Assembly: GCF_024701975.1 (NCBI RefSeq)
Contig: NZ_JANLNM010000013.1
Coordinates: 1-64,000 of the forward strand
Origin: Variovorax sp. ZS18.2.2
GTDB taxonomy: Bacteria; Pseudomonadota; Gammaproteobacteria; Burkholderiales; Burkholderiaceae_C
DNA: 64,000 nt
Reading direction: 5' to 3'
In this document: in pieces, positions 15,314 to 25,142 of the stretch
Numbering within the stretch: the stretch's first letter is position 1
How the letters are laid out: each line of letters starts with the position of its first letter
Made by a program: the position numbers and the translations under genes
Notes under the pieces: generated by a model
Seen by the model: only the letters and a program-made list of their open reading frames with translations
The model's database searches: none
Told to the model about the DNA's origin: nothing

Positions 15314-17503
15314 ATGAAAACGACACTTGCTGCGCTCTGGAGCGCGGCTGTTTTTTGCCTCGGACTGGCGGCGTGCGGTGGAGGCGGGGGGAGCGGCGGC
15401 GGAGGCGGCCTCGGCGCGCCGCCGGCCTTCGGTGCCGATGCGCCCTCGAGCTCCGCCATGCTCCGGGCACCTGGCGATGAAGAAGCACCCTCGCTGACAG
15501 CGCAGGCGGCGACCAGTCCCGGTCTCGACGTGCAAGCCGTCACCTCGCGCCTGAACGCCGAGGACCCACGCAACGGCATCTACTACGTCTACGCCGCCGA
15601 CGGCACCAATGGCACCCGGCAAAAGCTCGGTGTCAACTTCGGCACCAGGAGCTATACGTTGACGGACAGCCAGGGGCGCGCCACGTCCGGCACCTTCAGC
15701 GAGGATGCAACGGAACCCGGCACCTACGTCTTTGCGAGCGATCGCATCACGAGCACCGTCAACACGGCCCGTTTTCGCCTGACCCCCGATGCCATCGTCG
15801 GCGCCTTTCCCTTCGAGAAGCCGTGGTCGAACCCCGTCAGCTACCAGGTGATGCCGTTCGTTGCGGCACGTGCCTTCGTCACCGACCCGGCACAACTAGC
15901 CGGTACCTACAACCGTTTCGGCGTCAGCCGCAACAGCAACGGCACCTCGGACTCGCAGATCCTCGCCATGCGGATTTCGGGAGGCGGCCAGACACTGGAG
16001 ATGTGCTTCGACAACACGATCTACCGAATCGAGTCGTGTCCGGTCGCTTCGAAGCGGACGTACGCCATCACGGCGTCGCCTGACTTCGTCTGGACCGCCA
16101 TCAACATCGTCTCGCCCAGCGATCTCCTGCAGTTCCGCATGGCCCGCATCGGTGGGCAGAACGTCTGGCTGTCGGGCGGCTACACCGACGCGGCACCCAA
16201 TGTCCATGTGTTCCGGGTCGGGTTGCAGGACTCTCCCGACTGGCCAAAGATCAGGTACATCGGCGCATCGACAGAGGGCAGCTGGGGGAGCAATGTCTTC
16301 GACGCCACGACCTCCGTACGCACCGCGATCACTCCGGAAGGTGTCACCGGCGAGCTCAGCCTTCCCTTTGCCCCGATGGGTGGCCCGCAAGGCATTCGGA
16401 GCCTGAACGCCACGGGGCAGAAGAAGTACTACGCGATACAGAACGGCGTGCTCTCCGTCATTGTCGGCACGCGCAATCCGGACACTCAGGGCTACATCCA
16501 GATCAATCTGTTCAAGGAAGCGCTGGATGCGCGAAGCGGGCGCTACACGGTGTTTGCAACCAATGGCACCGAGCAGGCTCTGGACATCGACTTCGATACC
16601 CGGCGCTACACGATGACCGCACCTGGTGGAGACGCTACGACAGGAAGCTTCAGCGAAGATCCGAACGACCCCGGCACCTACATCTTCGCAAACGAACGCA
16701 TCACGACTGCATTGAACACGGCGCGCTTCAGGACCAAGAGCGGCGCCATCGTCGGAGGTTTTCCATTCGCCCTCTTCAAATCGGTCCCCGTTGTCTATGC
16801 GGTCCAGCCCTTTATCGCCGCGCGCTCCTTCGTGACCGACAGGAGAGAGTTGGCTGGCACCTACGACGTGATCGTTGCGGCGGGCGGCAGCAACAACCTC
16901 ACGCACCCGGGCGCCTACTGGCAGTTCTACATCGATGCGGCGGGAACAGTCGCAAGGCAATGTCACCCCACAACTGCAGCCTGCCTCCCCGCGGCGAGCT
17001 TGGGCGACTACGCCATCTCACCGGGCATGTCGCCCGGCATCTGGCTGTTCACCCAGAACGGAAAGGCGTCTTTCGCGGTACGAGTTGCCCATATCAATGG
17101 CCGAAGAGTCATGCTGCAGATTTCGGAATCCTATTCACCGTACGTTGATCCAAGCTCCCCCCTTTTCCCATACCCGATCTGGATGCTCACGACAGGCCTT
17201 CAGCAGCCGACGGACGTAGCGTCCCCGGTGTACTGGCCTGCGATGCGCATGCATATCGCCTCGACGGGGGGCACCTTCGGGACCGCATACGTCGATGCGA
17301 CCCGCTATGCGACCAGCTATTCACGGCCAGACGGTACTCCAGGCTCGCTGGCCCTAGAAATGCAGGGCGTCTCCGGCAACTTCCAGGTGCGAGAAGGCAT
17401 CGACAGCACCGGAAAAAGGTACCAGCTGGCCCAGAACGGTGTCATCGCGCTCATGCAGGCCGCCCCGCCCTTCGACAACCTGCACATAGGCCTGGCCGAC
17501 TGA
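15314..17503 (+). CDS. Lipoprotein with two copies of an unrecognised ~320-residue repeat (paralogue A)
   Basis: 729 residues. The signal peptide ends in lipobox LAAC, lipidated Cys21, then a Gly-rich linker (to about 34). Two tandem copies of one unit begin near residues 79 and 404. Each opens with RNGIYYVYAA- or RSGRYTVFAT-type strands. Then follow a GTFSED/GSFSED..PGTYVFA hairpin, NTARFR, IVG.FPF, and FVAARAFVTD or FIAARSFVTD. Each copy ends with an AIQNGVLSVI-type block. The first copy has paired cysteines (MCFDN, IESCP) and the second another pair (CHPTT, CLPAA). I do not recognise the family. Probably a membrane-anchored beta-rich protein facing periplasm or outside. The start at 15314 follows GGAG at 15300-15303. 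Confidence 0.8.
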   Translation: MKTTLAALWSAAVFCLGLAACGGGGGSGGGGGLGAPPAFGADAPSSSAMLRAPGDEEAPSLTAQAATSPGLDVQAVTSRLNAEDPRNGIYYVYAADGTNGTRQKLGVNFGTRSYTLTDSQGRATSGTFSEDATEPGTYVFASDRITSTVNTARFRLTPDAIVGAFPFEKPWSNPVSYQVMPFVAARAFVTDPAQLAGTYNRFGVSRNSNGTSDSQILAMRISGGGQTLEMCFDNTIYRIESCPVASKRTYAITASPDFVWTAINIVSPSDLLQFRMARIGGQNVWLSGGYTDAAPNVHVFRVGLQDSPDWPKIRYIGASTEGSWGSNVFDATTSVRTAITPEGVTGELSLPFAPMGGPQGIRSLNATGQKKYYAIQNGVLSVIVGTRNPDTQGYIQINLFKEALDARSGRYTVFATNGTEQALDIDFDTRRYTMTAPGGDATTGSFSEDPNDPGTYIFANERITTALNTARFRTKSGAIVGGFPFALFKSVPVVYAVQPFIAARSFVTDRRELAGTYDVIVAAGGSNNLTHPGAYWQFYIDAAGTVARQCHPTTAACLPAASLGDYAISPGMSPGIWLFTQNGKASFAVRVAHINGRRVMLQISESYSPYVDPSSPLFPYPIWMLTTGLQQPTDVASPVYWPAMRMHIASTGGTFGTAYVDATRYATSYSRPDGTPGSLALEMQGVSGNFQVREGIDSTGKRYQLAQNGVIALMQAAPPFDNLHIGLAD

Positions 17504-17558
17504 ACCATCCGGCTCCTTCGATCCAGTCTGCGAAAATCGCGGGTTCTTGGAGTCCCCC

Positions 17559-19193
17559 GTGTCATCACCTTTCGTTGCCGAAACCCGCCGCCGCCGCACC
17601 TTCGCGATCATTTCCCACCCTGACGCCGGCAAGACCACGCTGACCGAAAAGCTGCTGCTTTTCTCCGGCGCGATCCAGATTGCCGGCTCGGTGAAGGCGC
17701 GCAAGGCCTCGCGCCACGCCACCTCCGACTGGATGGAAATCGAAAAGCAGCGCGGCATCTCGGTGGCCTCGTCGGTCATGCAGATGCTGTACCGCGACCA
17801 CGTCATCAACCTGCTCGACACGCCCGGCCACAAGGACTTCTCGGAAGACACCTACCGCGTGCTCACCGCCGTCGACTCGGCGCTGATGGTGATCGACGCG
17901 GCCAACGGCGTGGAAGCGCAGACGCGCCGGCTGATCGAAGTCTGCCGCCAGCGCGACACGCCCATCATCACCTTCGTCAACAAGATGGACCGGGAAGTGC
18001 GCGAGCCGCTGGACATCCTGGACGAAGTGGAGCGCGAGCTCGGCATGCCCTGCGTGCCGATGACCTGGCCCGTAGGCCAGGGCAAGAGCTTCCGAGGGAT
18101 CATGAACCTGCGCACGCAGACGATGACGGTGTTCGAGTCGGGCAGCGAACGGCTGCCGCACGACTTCGAGACCATCCCGCTGTCGGACCGCGAGAAGCTC
18201 ACCCAGCGCTTCGGCGCCGATTTCGAATCCGCCATGGACAGCATGGAGCTGGCCACCGGCGCCTCGCCCACCTGGGACCGCGAAGCCTTCCTGGCCGGCA
18301 AGCAGACGCCCGTGTTCTTCGGCTCCGGCGTGAACAACTTCGGCGTGATGGAAGTGCTCGACGCGCTGGTCGACCTGGCGCCGCAACCGCAGTCGCGCAC
18401 CAGCACCACGATGGTCAACCGCCAGCCCGTGGTGAAGGAGATCCAGCCCGAGGACAAGGACTTCGCGGGCGTGGTCTTCAAGGTACAGGCCAACATGGAC
18501 GCCAACCACCGCGACCGCATCGCCTTCGTGCGCATGGCCTCGGGCAAGTACACACCGGGCATGAAGCTCAAGGTGCAGCGCACCTCGAAAGAACTGCGCC
18601 CCACCAGCGTCGTGACCTTCATGAGCCAGCGCCGCGAAGCCGTCGAAGAGGCCTATGCGGGCGATATCGTGGGCTTCACCACCCACGGCGGCGTGCAGCT
18701 GGGCGACACGATCACCGATGGCGCGAGCCTGCAGTTCACCGGACTGCCCTTCTTCGCGCCCGAACTGTTCATGACGGTGATCCTGAAGAACCCACTGCGC
18801 ACCAAGCAGCTGCAGCAGGGCCTGGCCCAGCTCGGCGAAGAAGGCGCGATCCAGGTGTTCCGCCCCGAAGTCGGCGGGCCGATGCTGCTGGGCGCTGTCG
18901 GCCAGCTGCAGTTCGAAGTGGTGCAGCACCGCCTGAAGGCCGAGTACGACGCCGACGTGCGGCTCGAAGGCTGCCAGTACACCGGCGCGCGCTGGATCAC
19001 GGCCGACACGCCGGCCGAGCTGCGCGAGTTCGTCAACGCCTACCCGGTGCGCATGGCCAAGGACGCGGCCGACACGCTGGCCTTCCTGTGCACCTCGCCC
19101 TACGACGTGCGGCTCGCGCAGGAGCGTTTTCCGAAGATCCACTTCCATCCGCTGCGGGAGCATGCGGGGCTGGCGCTGCAGAGCGCGGGTTGA
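17559..19193 (+). CDS. prfC: Peptide chain release factor 3
   Basis: 544 residues. RF3 is a translational GTPase that removes RF1/RF2 from the ribosome after termination. G-motifs are visible: G1 SHPDAGKTTL, G3 DTPGHKDF and G4 NKMD. RF3-specific phrases include SGAIQIAGSVKARK, WMEIEKQRGISVASSVMQ and FRPEVGGPMLLGAVGQLQFEV. I prefer the GTG at 17559: GGAG at 17549-17552 gives good spacing, and the TTG at 17547 would put the ribosome site inside the gene. The two paralogous lipoproteins lie on either side, in the same direction. Confidence 0.95.
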   Translation: MSSPFVAETRRRRTFAIISHPDAGKTTLTEKLLLFSGAIQIAGSVKARKASRHATSDWMEIEKQRGISVASSVMQMLYRDHVINLLDTPGHKDFSEDTYRVLTAVDSALMVIDAANGVEAQTRRLIEVCRQRDTPIITFVNKMDREVREPLDILDEVERELGMPCVPMTWPVGQGKSFRGIMNLRTQTMTVFESGSERLPHDFETIPLSDREKLTQRFGADFESAMDSMELATGASPTWDREAFLAGKQTPVFFGSGVNNFGVMEVLDALVDLAPQPQSRTSTTMVNRQPVVKEIQPEDKDFAGVVFKVQANMDANHRDRIAFVRMASGKYTPGMKLKVQRTSKELRPTSVVTFMSQRREAVEEAYAGDIVGFTTHGGVQLGDTITDGASLQFTGLPFFAPELFMTVILKNPLRTKQLQQGLAQLGEEGAIQVFRPEVGGPMLLGAVGQLQFEVVQHRLKAEYDADVRLEGCQYTGARWITADTPAELREFVNAYPVRMAKDAADTLAFLCTSPYDVRLAQERFPKIHFHPLREHAGLALQSAG

Positions 19194-19340
19194 GCGAGCG
19201 TCGAGCGAGGCAGTGAGCCGGACTGTGAATTCGCATAGTCCATCCGCGCAGTAGGTCATTCCGGTTACGATTGGCGACACAAAACACCGCGGTCCCGTGA
19301 GGCTGCGGCAGATCGTCGATTTACACGCGGGGGGAGACTG

Positions 19341-21533
19341 ATGTTCGCTATCGGTTGGTCGAAGTCGCTGTCGAGTGCAGCGCTGGTGTGTCTGGTTCTT
19401 TCGGGCTGCGGTGGCGGCGGTGGAGGCTCAGGCGGTTCGGGAGGCATTTCTTCCGGGGGAGCCGGACTCGGCAAGGTGACCGAGTCCGAGGCGCAGTCCT
19501 CCTCACCGGCGCTCCAGGCGCTGAGCGACGAGCCGGCTCCTTCGTTCTCGGCGCAGATCGGCGACAACGCCGGTCCCGATCTGTCGGGTGCTCAGGCCCG
19601 GCTCGATGCCCCGGATCCTCGAAATGGCAGCTACGCGGTCTATGCGGCCAACGGGACGCAGCTGGCCCTGTCCATCGACATGAACGCGAAGCGCTACGTG
19701 ATGACCGACCCGGCAGGGGAATCGGCATCGGGCACTTTTGCCGAGGATTTCACCGAACCCGGCACCTACGTCTTCGACACCACGCGTGTCCCCGCCGCCG
19801 TGAACCTGGCGCGCTTTCGCATCACGGCCGATGCCGCGGTCGGCCAGTTCCCGTTTGCGAACGCCTATTCGAACCCCGCAACCTACGCGGTGCAGCCCTT
19901 TATCGCGGCGCGGACTTTCGTGACAGCCGGCGCGGCGGTGGACGGCGTCTACAACCGCCTGGGCATCAGCCACAACCGCAGCGGCACCACGGACTCGCAG
20001 GTCGTGCCGCTGCGCATCTCCGGCACGGGCACGCTGCTCGAGATGTGTTTCGACAACACGATCTACACGATCGACGCCTGTCCCACCGGGTCGAAGCGCG
20101 CCTATTCGCTGGCCGTCGAAGCCGACTCGAAGTGGACCGGCACCAACGTCACCAACCCCGACGACAAGCTCGGGTTCCGTGTGACCCGCATCAACGGGCA
20201 GAACGTCTACCTCTCGGCCGGTGCCAGCACGATCGACCCCGACACCCAGGTCTTCCGCCTGGCCGTGCCGGAGTCGTCCAGCTGGCCGGCCATCACGACG
20301 CGCGGCGGCTCCACGGTGGGCACCTGGGGAAGAACGACCCTGGACACCACCACCTACCTGCGCGCTGCCTCGTATGCGGACGACAACTACAAGACCCTGA
20401 ACGTGCCCGTCAGCCCGCTGGCATCGGGGCCCGCAGGCATCCGGGTGGTGACCAACGGCACCGAGAAGTACCACGTCGTGCAGGGCGCCGGACTGGCGAT
20501 CGTGGCCGGGTTCCGCACCATTGCGAGCACCGTGGGCTACATCGCCGTCGGTCTGGTCGACAGCCGTCCTCCTGGCGACTCGCGCAATGGCCGCTACAAG
20601 GTCTTCACCACGAATGGCACGCAGCAGACGTTGAAGCTCAACCTCGACACGAAGCGCTACGAAATGATCGACAACGCGGGTGCGACAGTGGCCGGCGCGA
20701 TTGCGGACGACAGCGCGGAAGCGGGCACCTATATCTTCGCAACCGGCCGGGTCGCCAACACCCCGTACAACACGGCACGCTTCCGGGTCTCCGGCGATGC
20801 CGTGGTCGGTGGGTTCCCGTTCGCGGTGGCACTCTCGAATCCGGTGACCTACGCGGCGCAGCCGTTCATTGCGGCCCGGACCTTCGTGACCCGCGCCGCG
20901 GATCTGGACGGCACCTACAGCCAACTGGCCGTGACGCGCAATGCCAGCGGCGCGGATTCCTCCATCACATCGTTCAGGCTCCAGGGCGGCGGCACCGGCA
21001 TGGTCTTGTGCAACAGCAACCAGATCTTCGCCATCGACGCCTGTCCAGCGCAGTTCCAGATTCCATACACGGTCACTTGGGATGCAGCCAACGCTCGCTG
21101 GCAGGCGATCCGCGTTGACAACCCAGACCCGAACCAGGGCCAGATCTTCCATGTCGCCCGCATCGGTGGCCAGAACATCCAGTTGCGCGGTGCATTCGGT
21201 GTCAGCCAGGCCAGCACGATCTTCCGCATCGGACTGCCCGAGATGACCTTGTGGCCCTCAGTCACGGCGCATGGCCTCTCCACAGATGGCGCATGGGGTT
21301 CTTCTGTACTGAATACCGAAGTAAACCAGCGCACGAGCACCAGCGTGAACGGGACCGTGGGAACGCTGAGCCTCCCCGTGAGCATCCTCGGCGGCCCATC
21401 CGGCATGCGCATCGTGAATGGCTCTGGAGTCAACAAGTACTTCGAGGTACGTTCGACCAGCCTCAGCGTGCTGGTCGGCGCGCGTACCAACGTCAACACG
21501 CAGGGCTACATCCAGCTCAACCTGGTGGATTGA
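19341..21533 (+). CDS. Lipoprotein with two copies of the same unrecognised repeat (paralogue B)
   Basis: 730 residues. Lipobox LSGC with Cys23, then a Gly/Ser linker. It is clearly paralogous over its whole length to the lipoprotein at 15314 and has the same two-unit layout (units starting near residues 86 and 413). It shares the blocks TFAEDFTEPGTYVFD, NLARFRITADAAVGQFPF, FIAARTFVT, EMCFDNTIYTIDACP and NTQGYIQLNLVD. Cysteine pairs recur in each unit (MCFDN/DACP; LCNSN/DACP). GGGGAGA precedes the start. It ends 24 bases before the convergent ABC permease gene. Function unknown. Confidence 0.8.
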   Translation: MFAIGWSKSLSSAALVCLVLSGCGGGGGGSGGSGGISSGGAGLGKVTESEAQSSSPALQALSDEPAPSFSAQIGDNAGPDLSGAQARLDAPDPRNGSYAVYAANGTQLALSIDMNAKRYVMTDPAGESASGTFAEDFTEPGTYVFDTTRVPAAVNLARFRITADAAVGQFPFANAYSNPATYAVQPFIAARTFVTAGAAVDGVYNRLGISHNRSGTTDSQVVPLRISGTGTLLEMCFDNTIYTIDACPTGSKRAYSLAVEADSKWTGTNVTNPDDKLGFRVTRINGQNVYLSAGASTIDPDTQVFRLAVPESSSWPAITTRGGSTVGTWGRTTLDTTTYLRAASYADDNYKTLNVPVSPLASGPAGIRVVTNGTEKYHVVQGAGLAIVAGFRTIASTVGYIAVGLVDSRPPGDSRNGRYKVFTTNGTQQTLKLNLDTKRYEMIDNAGATVAGAIADDSAEAGTYIFATGRVANTPYNTARFRVSGDAVVGGFPFAVALSNPVTYAAQPFIAARTFVTRAADLDGTYSQLAVTRNASGADSSITSFRLQGGGTGMVLCNSNQIFAIDACPAQFQIPYTVTWDAANARWQAIRVDNPDPNQGQIFHVARIGGQNIQLRGAFGVSQASTIFRIGLPEMTLWPSVTAHGLSTDGAWGSSVLNTEVNQRTSTSVNGTVGTLSLPVSILGGPSGMRIVNGSGVNKYFEVRSTSLSVLVGARTNVNTQGYIQLNLVD

Positions 21534-21557
21534 AAAAGAAGGCTGCGAAAAAGAGAC

Positions 21558-22361
21558 CTAGCTGCCTGTCGACGCGTAGCGGCGCACCCCCAGCCGCCAC
21601 ACGCCGAAGGCAGCCGCCAGGAACACGAAGCCCGTGACCGGCGACACGATGCCGACCCATCCCGGCGCGCCCAGCGGGTCGGCCTTGCCCAGGATCGCCA
21701 ACGCCGGGTAATAGGCCACGCAGGCCAGCGGCACCACGAAGGTCAGCACCCGGCGGAACCACCGCGCATACAGCGCCAGCGGATACTGCGCCGCCTGCAC
21801 GCCGCCGTAGGTGAGCACGTTGGCGATCTCCAGGCTCTCGACGGTCCAGAACGACAGCGTGCCCTGCAGCACCAGGATGCCGAGGAACAGCGCGACGCCG
21901 CCGGCCAGTGCGAACAGCGCAATCGCCACCGTGGCCGCCGTCCATTCGATGCCTGCCTGCTGCGTGGCGAACACCACGACCGCCAGGCCCTGCAGCAGGC
22001 GGCCCGCGCGGCTGATGCGGAAGTCGTTGCCCATCAGCTGCAGCGCCAGGGGGCGCGGGCGCAGCAGCAAGCGGTCGAAGGCGCCGGTGCGCAGGAACTC
22101 GGTGCCGAGCACGTCGAAGCCGCGGCCCAATGCGTCGGCCAGCGCGAACATGCAGTTGACCAATCCGTAGAACAGCGCCACCTCGCCGATGCGCCAGCCC
22201 TGCACGTCGCCGAAGCGATGGAACAGCGCCCAAACGGCGACCACCTCGATGCCGGTCCCGAGGAACTGGCCGACGGTCAGCATCAGCGCGGAGGCGGGAT
22301 AGCGCGCCTGCCCGCCGATGGACGCGCGCACGAGGCGAAAGAAAAGAGAAAGCGAGCCCAT
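21558..22361 (-). CDS. ABC-2-type permease, second membrane subunit of an exporter
   Basis: 267 residues, about six hydrophobic segments. The N-terminus SLFFRLVRASIGGQARYPAS and the segment LRTGAFDRLLLRPRPLALQ resemble the ABC-2 permease group that works in pairs with a daunorubicin-type ATPase. The start at 22361 gives a normal N-terminus; the 39-residue upstream extension overlaps the preceding gene. It lies 7 bases after the first permease gene, so the two are co-translated. Confidence 0.75.
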   Translation of the reverse strand: MGSLSLFFRLVRASIGGQARYPASALMLTVGQFLGTGIEVVAVWALFHRFGDVQGWRIGEVALFYGLVNCMFALADALGRGFDVLGTEFLRTGAFDRLLLRPRPLALQLMGNDFRISRAGRLLQGLAVVVFATQQAGIEWTAATVAIALFALAGGVALFLGILVLQGTLSFWTVESLEIANVLTYGGVQAAQYPLALYARWFRRVLTFVVPLACVAYYPALAILGKADPLGAPGWVGIVSPVTGFVFLAAAFGVWRLGVRRYASTGS

Positions 22362-22368
22362 ATCTCGG

Positions 22369-23214
22369 CTAGCCGCCCTGGATCTGAAGGCTGCGCATCG
22401 TGCGGCCCATCGCAAGGCGTCCCGCCGCGACCAGCACGGCGATCCAGAAGCACTGCAGTCCCAGCGCGGCCACCGCATGCCAGCCGCCCAGCTGCCCGAA
22501 GTACAGCCGCGCCGGGATGTCCGTCAGCCCGGCCAGCGGCTGGATCAGCAGCACCGTCTGCCAGGCGTCCGGCAACAGTGCGAGCGGCATCAGGTTGCCC
22601 GAGAACACGATGACCACCGGCGTCGCCACCGCGGTGATGCCGCGCTCGTTGAGCGCGGCGGTGGCCGCCACGTTGAGCAGCATCACCATCGATGCCGACA
22701 GAAGCAGCGCCAGCACCGTGGACAGGAGGAATGCAAGTCCCTCGATCCACCCCGCTGGCAATTGCCAGGCCCATTCGCCCAACCCCACCAACGGCAGCGC
22801 GACCGCGGCGAACGCCGCCATCAGCGCCACGCGCGGCAGCACGCGCGCGGCGATCCATCCGGCGCTGCGCGCGAACCACAGCGCATAGGCGTCCACCGGG
22901 CGCAGCCGGTCGTAGGCGACCGCGCCGGTGCGCACGGCCTGCGCCACTTCCGGGTCGCTGAGCCAGGGCATCAGCACCAGCAGTCCCTGCGCCAGCCATG
23001 TGTAGGTGATGGCATCCGCGAGCGACATCGGCGAACTCGCGCCCGCGATGGCCGTGCCGCCATAGAAAGCGGCGAACACCATCACCTTGATGCCGCCCCA
23101 CCAGCACTGCGTCGCGAAACCCGCGAGCGCGGCCGTGCGGTACTGCAGCATCTGCAGGAAGCGCGAAGCGAAGGCCGCGACATACGGGCGCGCGAGGGCT
23201 CGCAGCTTCATCAT
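22369..23214 (-). CDS. ABC-2-type permease, first membrane subunit of an exporter
   Basis: 281 residues with about six membrane spans. RPYVAAFASRFLQMLQYR at the N-terminus and AVRTGAVAYDRLRPVDAYALW parallel the FDRLLLRP region of the second permease, showing the two are related. The first codons are ATGATG; the first ATG overlaps the ATPase stop codon by one base (TGATG). It forms the transport channel with the permease at 21558-22361. Confidence 0.75.
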   Translation of the reverse strand: MMKLRALARPYVAAFASRFLQMLQYRTAALAGFATQCWWGGIKVMVFAAFYGGTAIAGASSPMSLADAITYTWLAQGLLVLMPWLSDPEVAQAVRTGAVAYDRLRPVDAYALWFARSAGWIAARVLPRVALMAAFAAVALPLVGLGEWAWQLPAGWIEGLAFLLSTVLALLLSASMVMLLNVAATAALNERGITAVATPVVIVFSGNLMPLALLPDAWQTVLLIQPLAGLTDIPARLYFGQLGGWHAVAALGLQCFWIAVLVAAGRLAMGRTMRSLQIQGG

Positions 23215-24209
23215 CACGCGTCGGCCGCTCCATGCATCGCATAGAAGCGCGCGATCACCGCCTCGATCGCCATGCCTTCGAGGCGAATGTCTTCCACCGC
23301 ATGCTCGGCCGCGATGCGCGCGATCAAGGCCGGCGCGGTGGTCACCGAGGGATCGAAGTCGAGCACCAGTGTCTGGCCGTCGCGTGCGCGCACCGTGGCG
23401 CCGGGCACCTGCACGGGCAGCGCGGCGTCCTGCGCGAAGTCGACGATCAACCGGCGCTCGGCCATTACCTGCGCGCGCAACGCCTCGACCGGGCTGTCGG
23501 CCAGCACGCGGCCGTGGCCGATGACGATCACGCGCTGGGCCAGGGCCTCGATGTCGTGCATGTCGTGCGTGGTGAGCAACACCGTCGTGCCGCGCTCGCG
23601 GTTGGCGCGACGCACGAAGTCGCGCACCGCGAGCTTGGAGGGCGCATCCAGGCCGATGGTCGGTTCGTCGAGGAAGAGGATGTCGGGCTCGTGCAGCAGC
23701 GCCGCCGCGATTTCGGCGCGCATGCGCTGGCCCAGCGAGAGTTGGCGCACCGGCTGGTCGAGCACGCGCTCCAGGTGCAGCAGCGCGACCAGTTCGTCGC
23801 GCGTGCGCCGATAGCGCTGCGGGTCGACGCGGTAGATGTCGCGCAGCAGGTCGAAGCCATCGCCCACGGGCAGGTCCCACCACAGCTGCGTGCGCTGGCC
23901 GAAGACCACGCCGATGCGCCCCACGTGGCGCTCGCGGTCGGCGAAGGGGTCGCGGCCGTCGATCTCCACGCGCCCGCCGTCGGGCCGCAGGATGCCCGCG
24001 AGGATCTTGATGGTGGTCGACTTGCCCGCGCCGTTCGGCCCGATGAAGCCGAGCAGTTCGCCGCGCTGCAATTCGAAGGACACGCCGGACAGCGCCTCGA
24101 CCGTGCGATGCCGGCGCTGCACCACGCCGCGCAGCGCGCCCATCACGCCCGGGTCGCGCTCGGAAATCCGGTAGGTCTTGAGGAGGTGGTCGACGAGGAT
24201 GTGGGGCAT
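23214..24209 (-). CDS. ABC exporter ATPase (daunorubicin/multidrug-type)
   Basis: 331 residues. Walker A GPNGAGKSTTIK lies near residue 60, the signature is QLSLGQRMRAEIAAALLHEP, and Walker B ILFLDEPTIGLD is followed by LLTTHDM. A C-terminal extension of about 90 residues (MAERRLIVDFAQDA onward) is typical of DrrA-like exporters. The usual signature LSGGQ is LSLGQ here, a variant common in this group. First gene of the three-gene exporter transcribed leftwards. Substrate unknown. Confidence 0.85.
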   Translation of the reverse strand: MPHILVDHLLKTYRISERDPGVMGALRGVVQRRHRTVEALSGVSFELQRGELLGFIGPNGAGKSTTIKILAGILRPDGGRVEIDGRDPFADRERHVGRIGVVFGQRTQLWWDLPVGDGFDLLRDIYRVDPQRYRRTRDELVALLHLERVLDQPVRQLSLGQRMRAEIAAALLHEPDILFLDEPTIGLDAPSKLAVRDFVRRANRERGTTVLLTTHDMHDIEALAQRVIVIGHGRVLADSPVEALRAQVMAERRLIVDFAQDAALPVQVPGATVRARDGQTLVLDFDPSVTTAPALIARIAAEHAVEDIRLEGMAIEAVIARFYAMHGAADA

Positions 24210-24302
24210 GGAAGGCGCCGCGCCGGCGGGGAAGACGCGGCGGGGGCGGGATGCTACACGAAAGCGCCGGTACGATCCCGGGCTCTCCAGAGACTCATCC
24301 CC

Positions 24303-25142
24303 ATGCCGCCTTCGTCCGCCCTGCCCGCCTCGCCTACCCACCTGCTGCCGCTCGACCGCTGGGCGGTATCGGCCCGCAGCGCGCTCACCGGCGTGTTCAC
24401 GGACATCGACGACACCCTCACCACCGACGGCGCGATCACTGCCGATGCACTGCAGGCGCTCGGCGACCTGAAAGCGGCCGGCTTCGCCATCGTGGCGATC
24501 ACGGGTCGGCCGGTGGGCTGGAGCCTGCCCTTCGTCAACACCTGGCCGGTCGATGCGATCGTGGCGGAGAACGGCGCGGTGGCGCTCTTGCCCGCGCCCG
24601 ATGGGCAGATCGAGAAGCGCTACCAGCAGGACGCGCCCACGCGCGCAACCAACTTCGCGCGCATGCAGGCGGTGCTGGCGCACATCGAGCGCGAGATTCC
24701 GGGTGCGCAACGTGCCACCGATTCAGCGGGCCGCGAGACCGACATCGCCATCGACCACAGCGAGTTCGTGCAGTTGAGCGAGGAGACCATCGCGCATGTC
24801 GTCGCGCTGATGCGCAGCGAAGGCATGCACGCCACCGTGAGCAGCATCCACATCAATGGCTGGTACGGCGACAACGACAAGCTCGAGGGCGCGCGCTGGA
24901 TCGTGCGCGAACTGTGGGGCCGCACGCTCGACGATGAGTTCGACCGCTGGGCCTACGTGGGCGATTCCACCAACGACCAGCTGATGTTCCGCACCTTCGC
25001 GAGCAGCATCGGCGTGGCGAACGTCGCGCGCTTCGTGCCGCAGCTGGAGCATCTGCCGCGCTACGTGACGGCGGGCGAGCGCGGCGTGGGTTTCGCCGAG
25101 GCGGCGCGCGCGATGCTCTCGGCGCGCGGCGCTACTCGCTGA
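24303..25142 (+). CDS. HAD-superfamily phosphatase (type IIB, mannosyl-phosphoglycerate/sucrose-phosphatase-like)
   Basis: 279 residues. Motif I is FTDIDDTLTTDG near residue 32, motif II the Thr in VAITGRPVGWS, Lys in DNDKLEGARWIV, and motif IV GDSTNDQLMF. The AENGAVAL phrase and the cap between motifs II and III mark type IIB HAD phosphatases acting on sugar phosphates and similar small molecules. It is divergent from the ABC exporter, and its 3' end overlaps the convergent MFS gene by 82 bases. Confidence 0.78.
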   Translation: MPPSSALPASPTHLLPLDRWAVSARSALTGVFTDIDDTLTTDGAITADALQALGDLKAAGFAIVAITGRPVGWSLPFVNTWPVDAIVAENGAVALLPAPDGQIEKRYQQDAPTRATNFARMQAVLAHIEREIPGAQRATDSAGRETDIAIDHSEFVQLSEETIAHVVALMRSEGMHATVSSIHINGWYGDNDKLEGARWIVRELWGRTLDDEFDRWAYVGDSTNDQLMFRTFASSIGVANVARFVPQLEHLPRYVTAGERGVGFAEAARAMLSARGATR

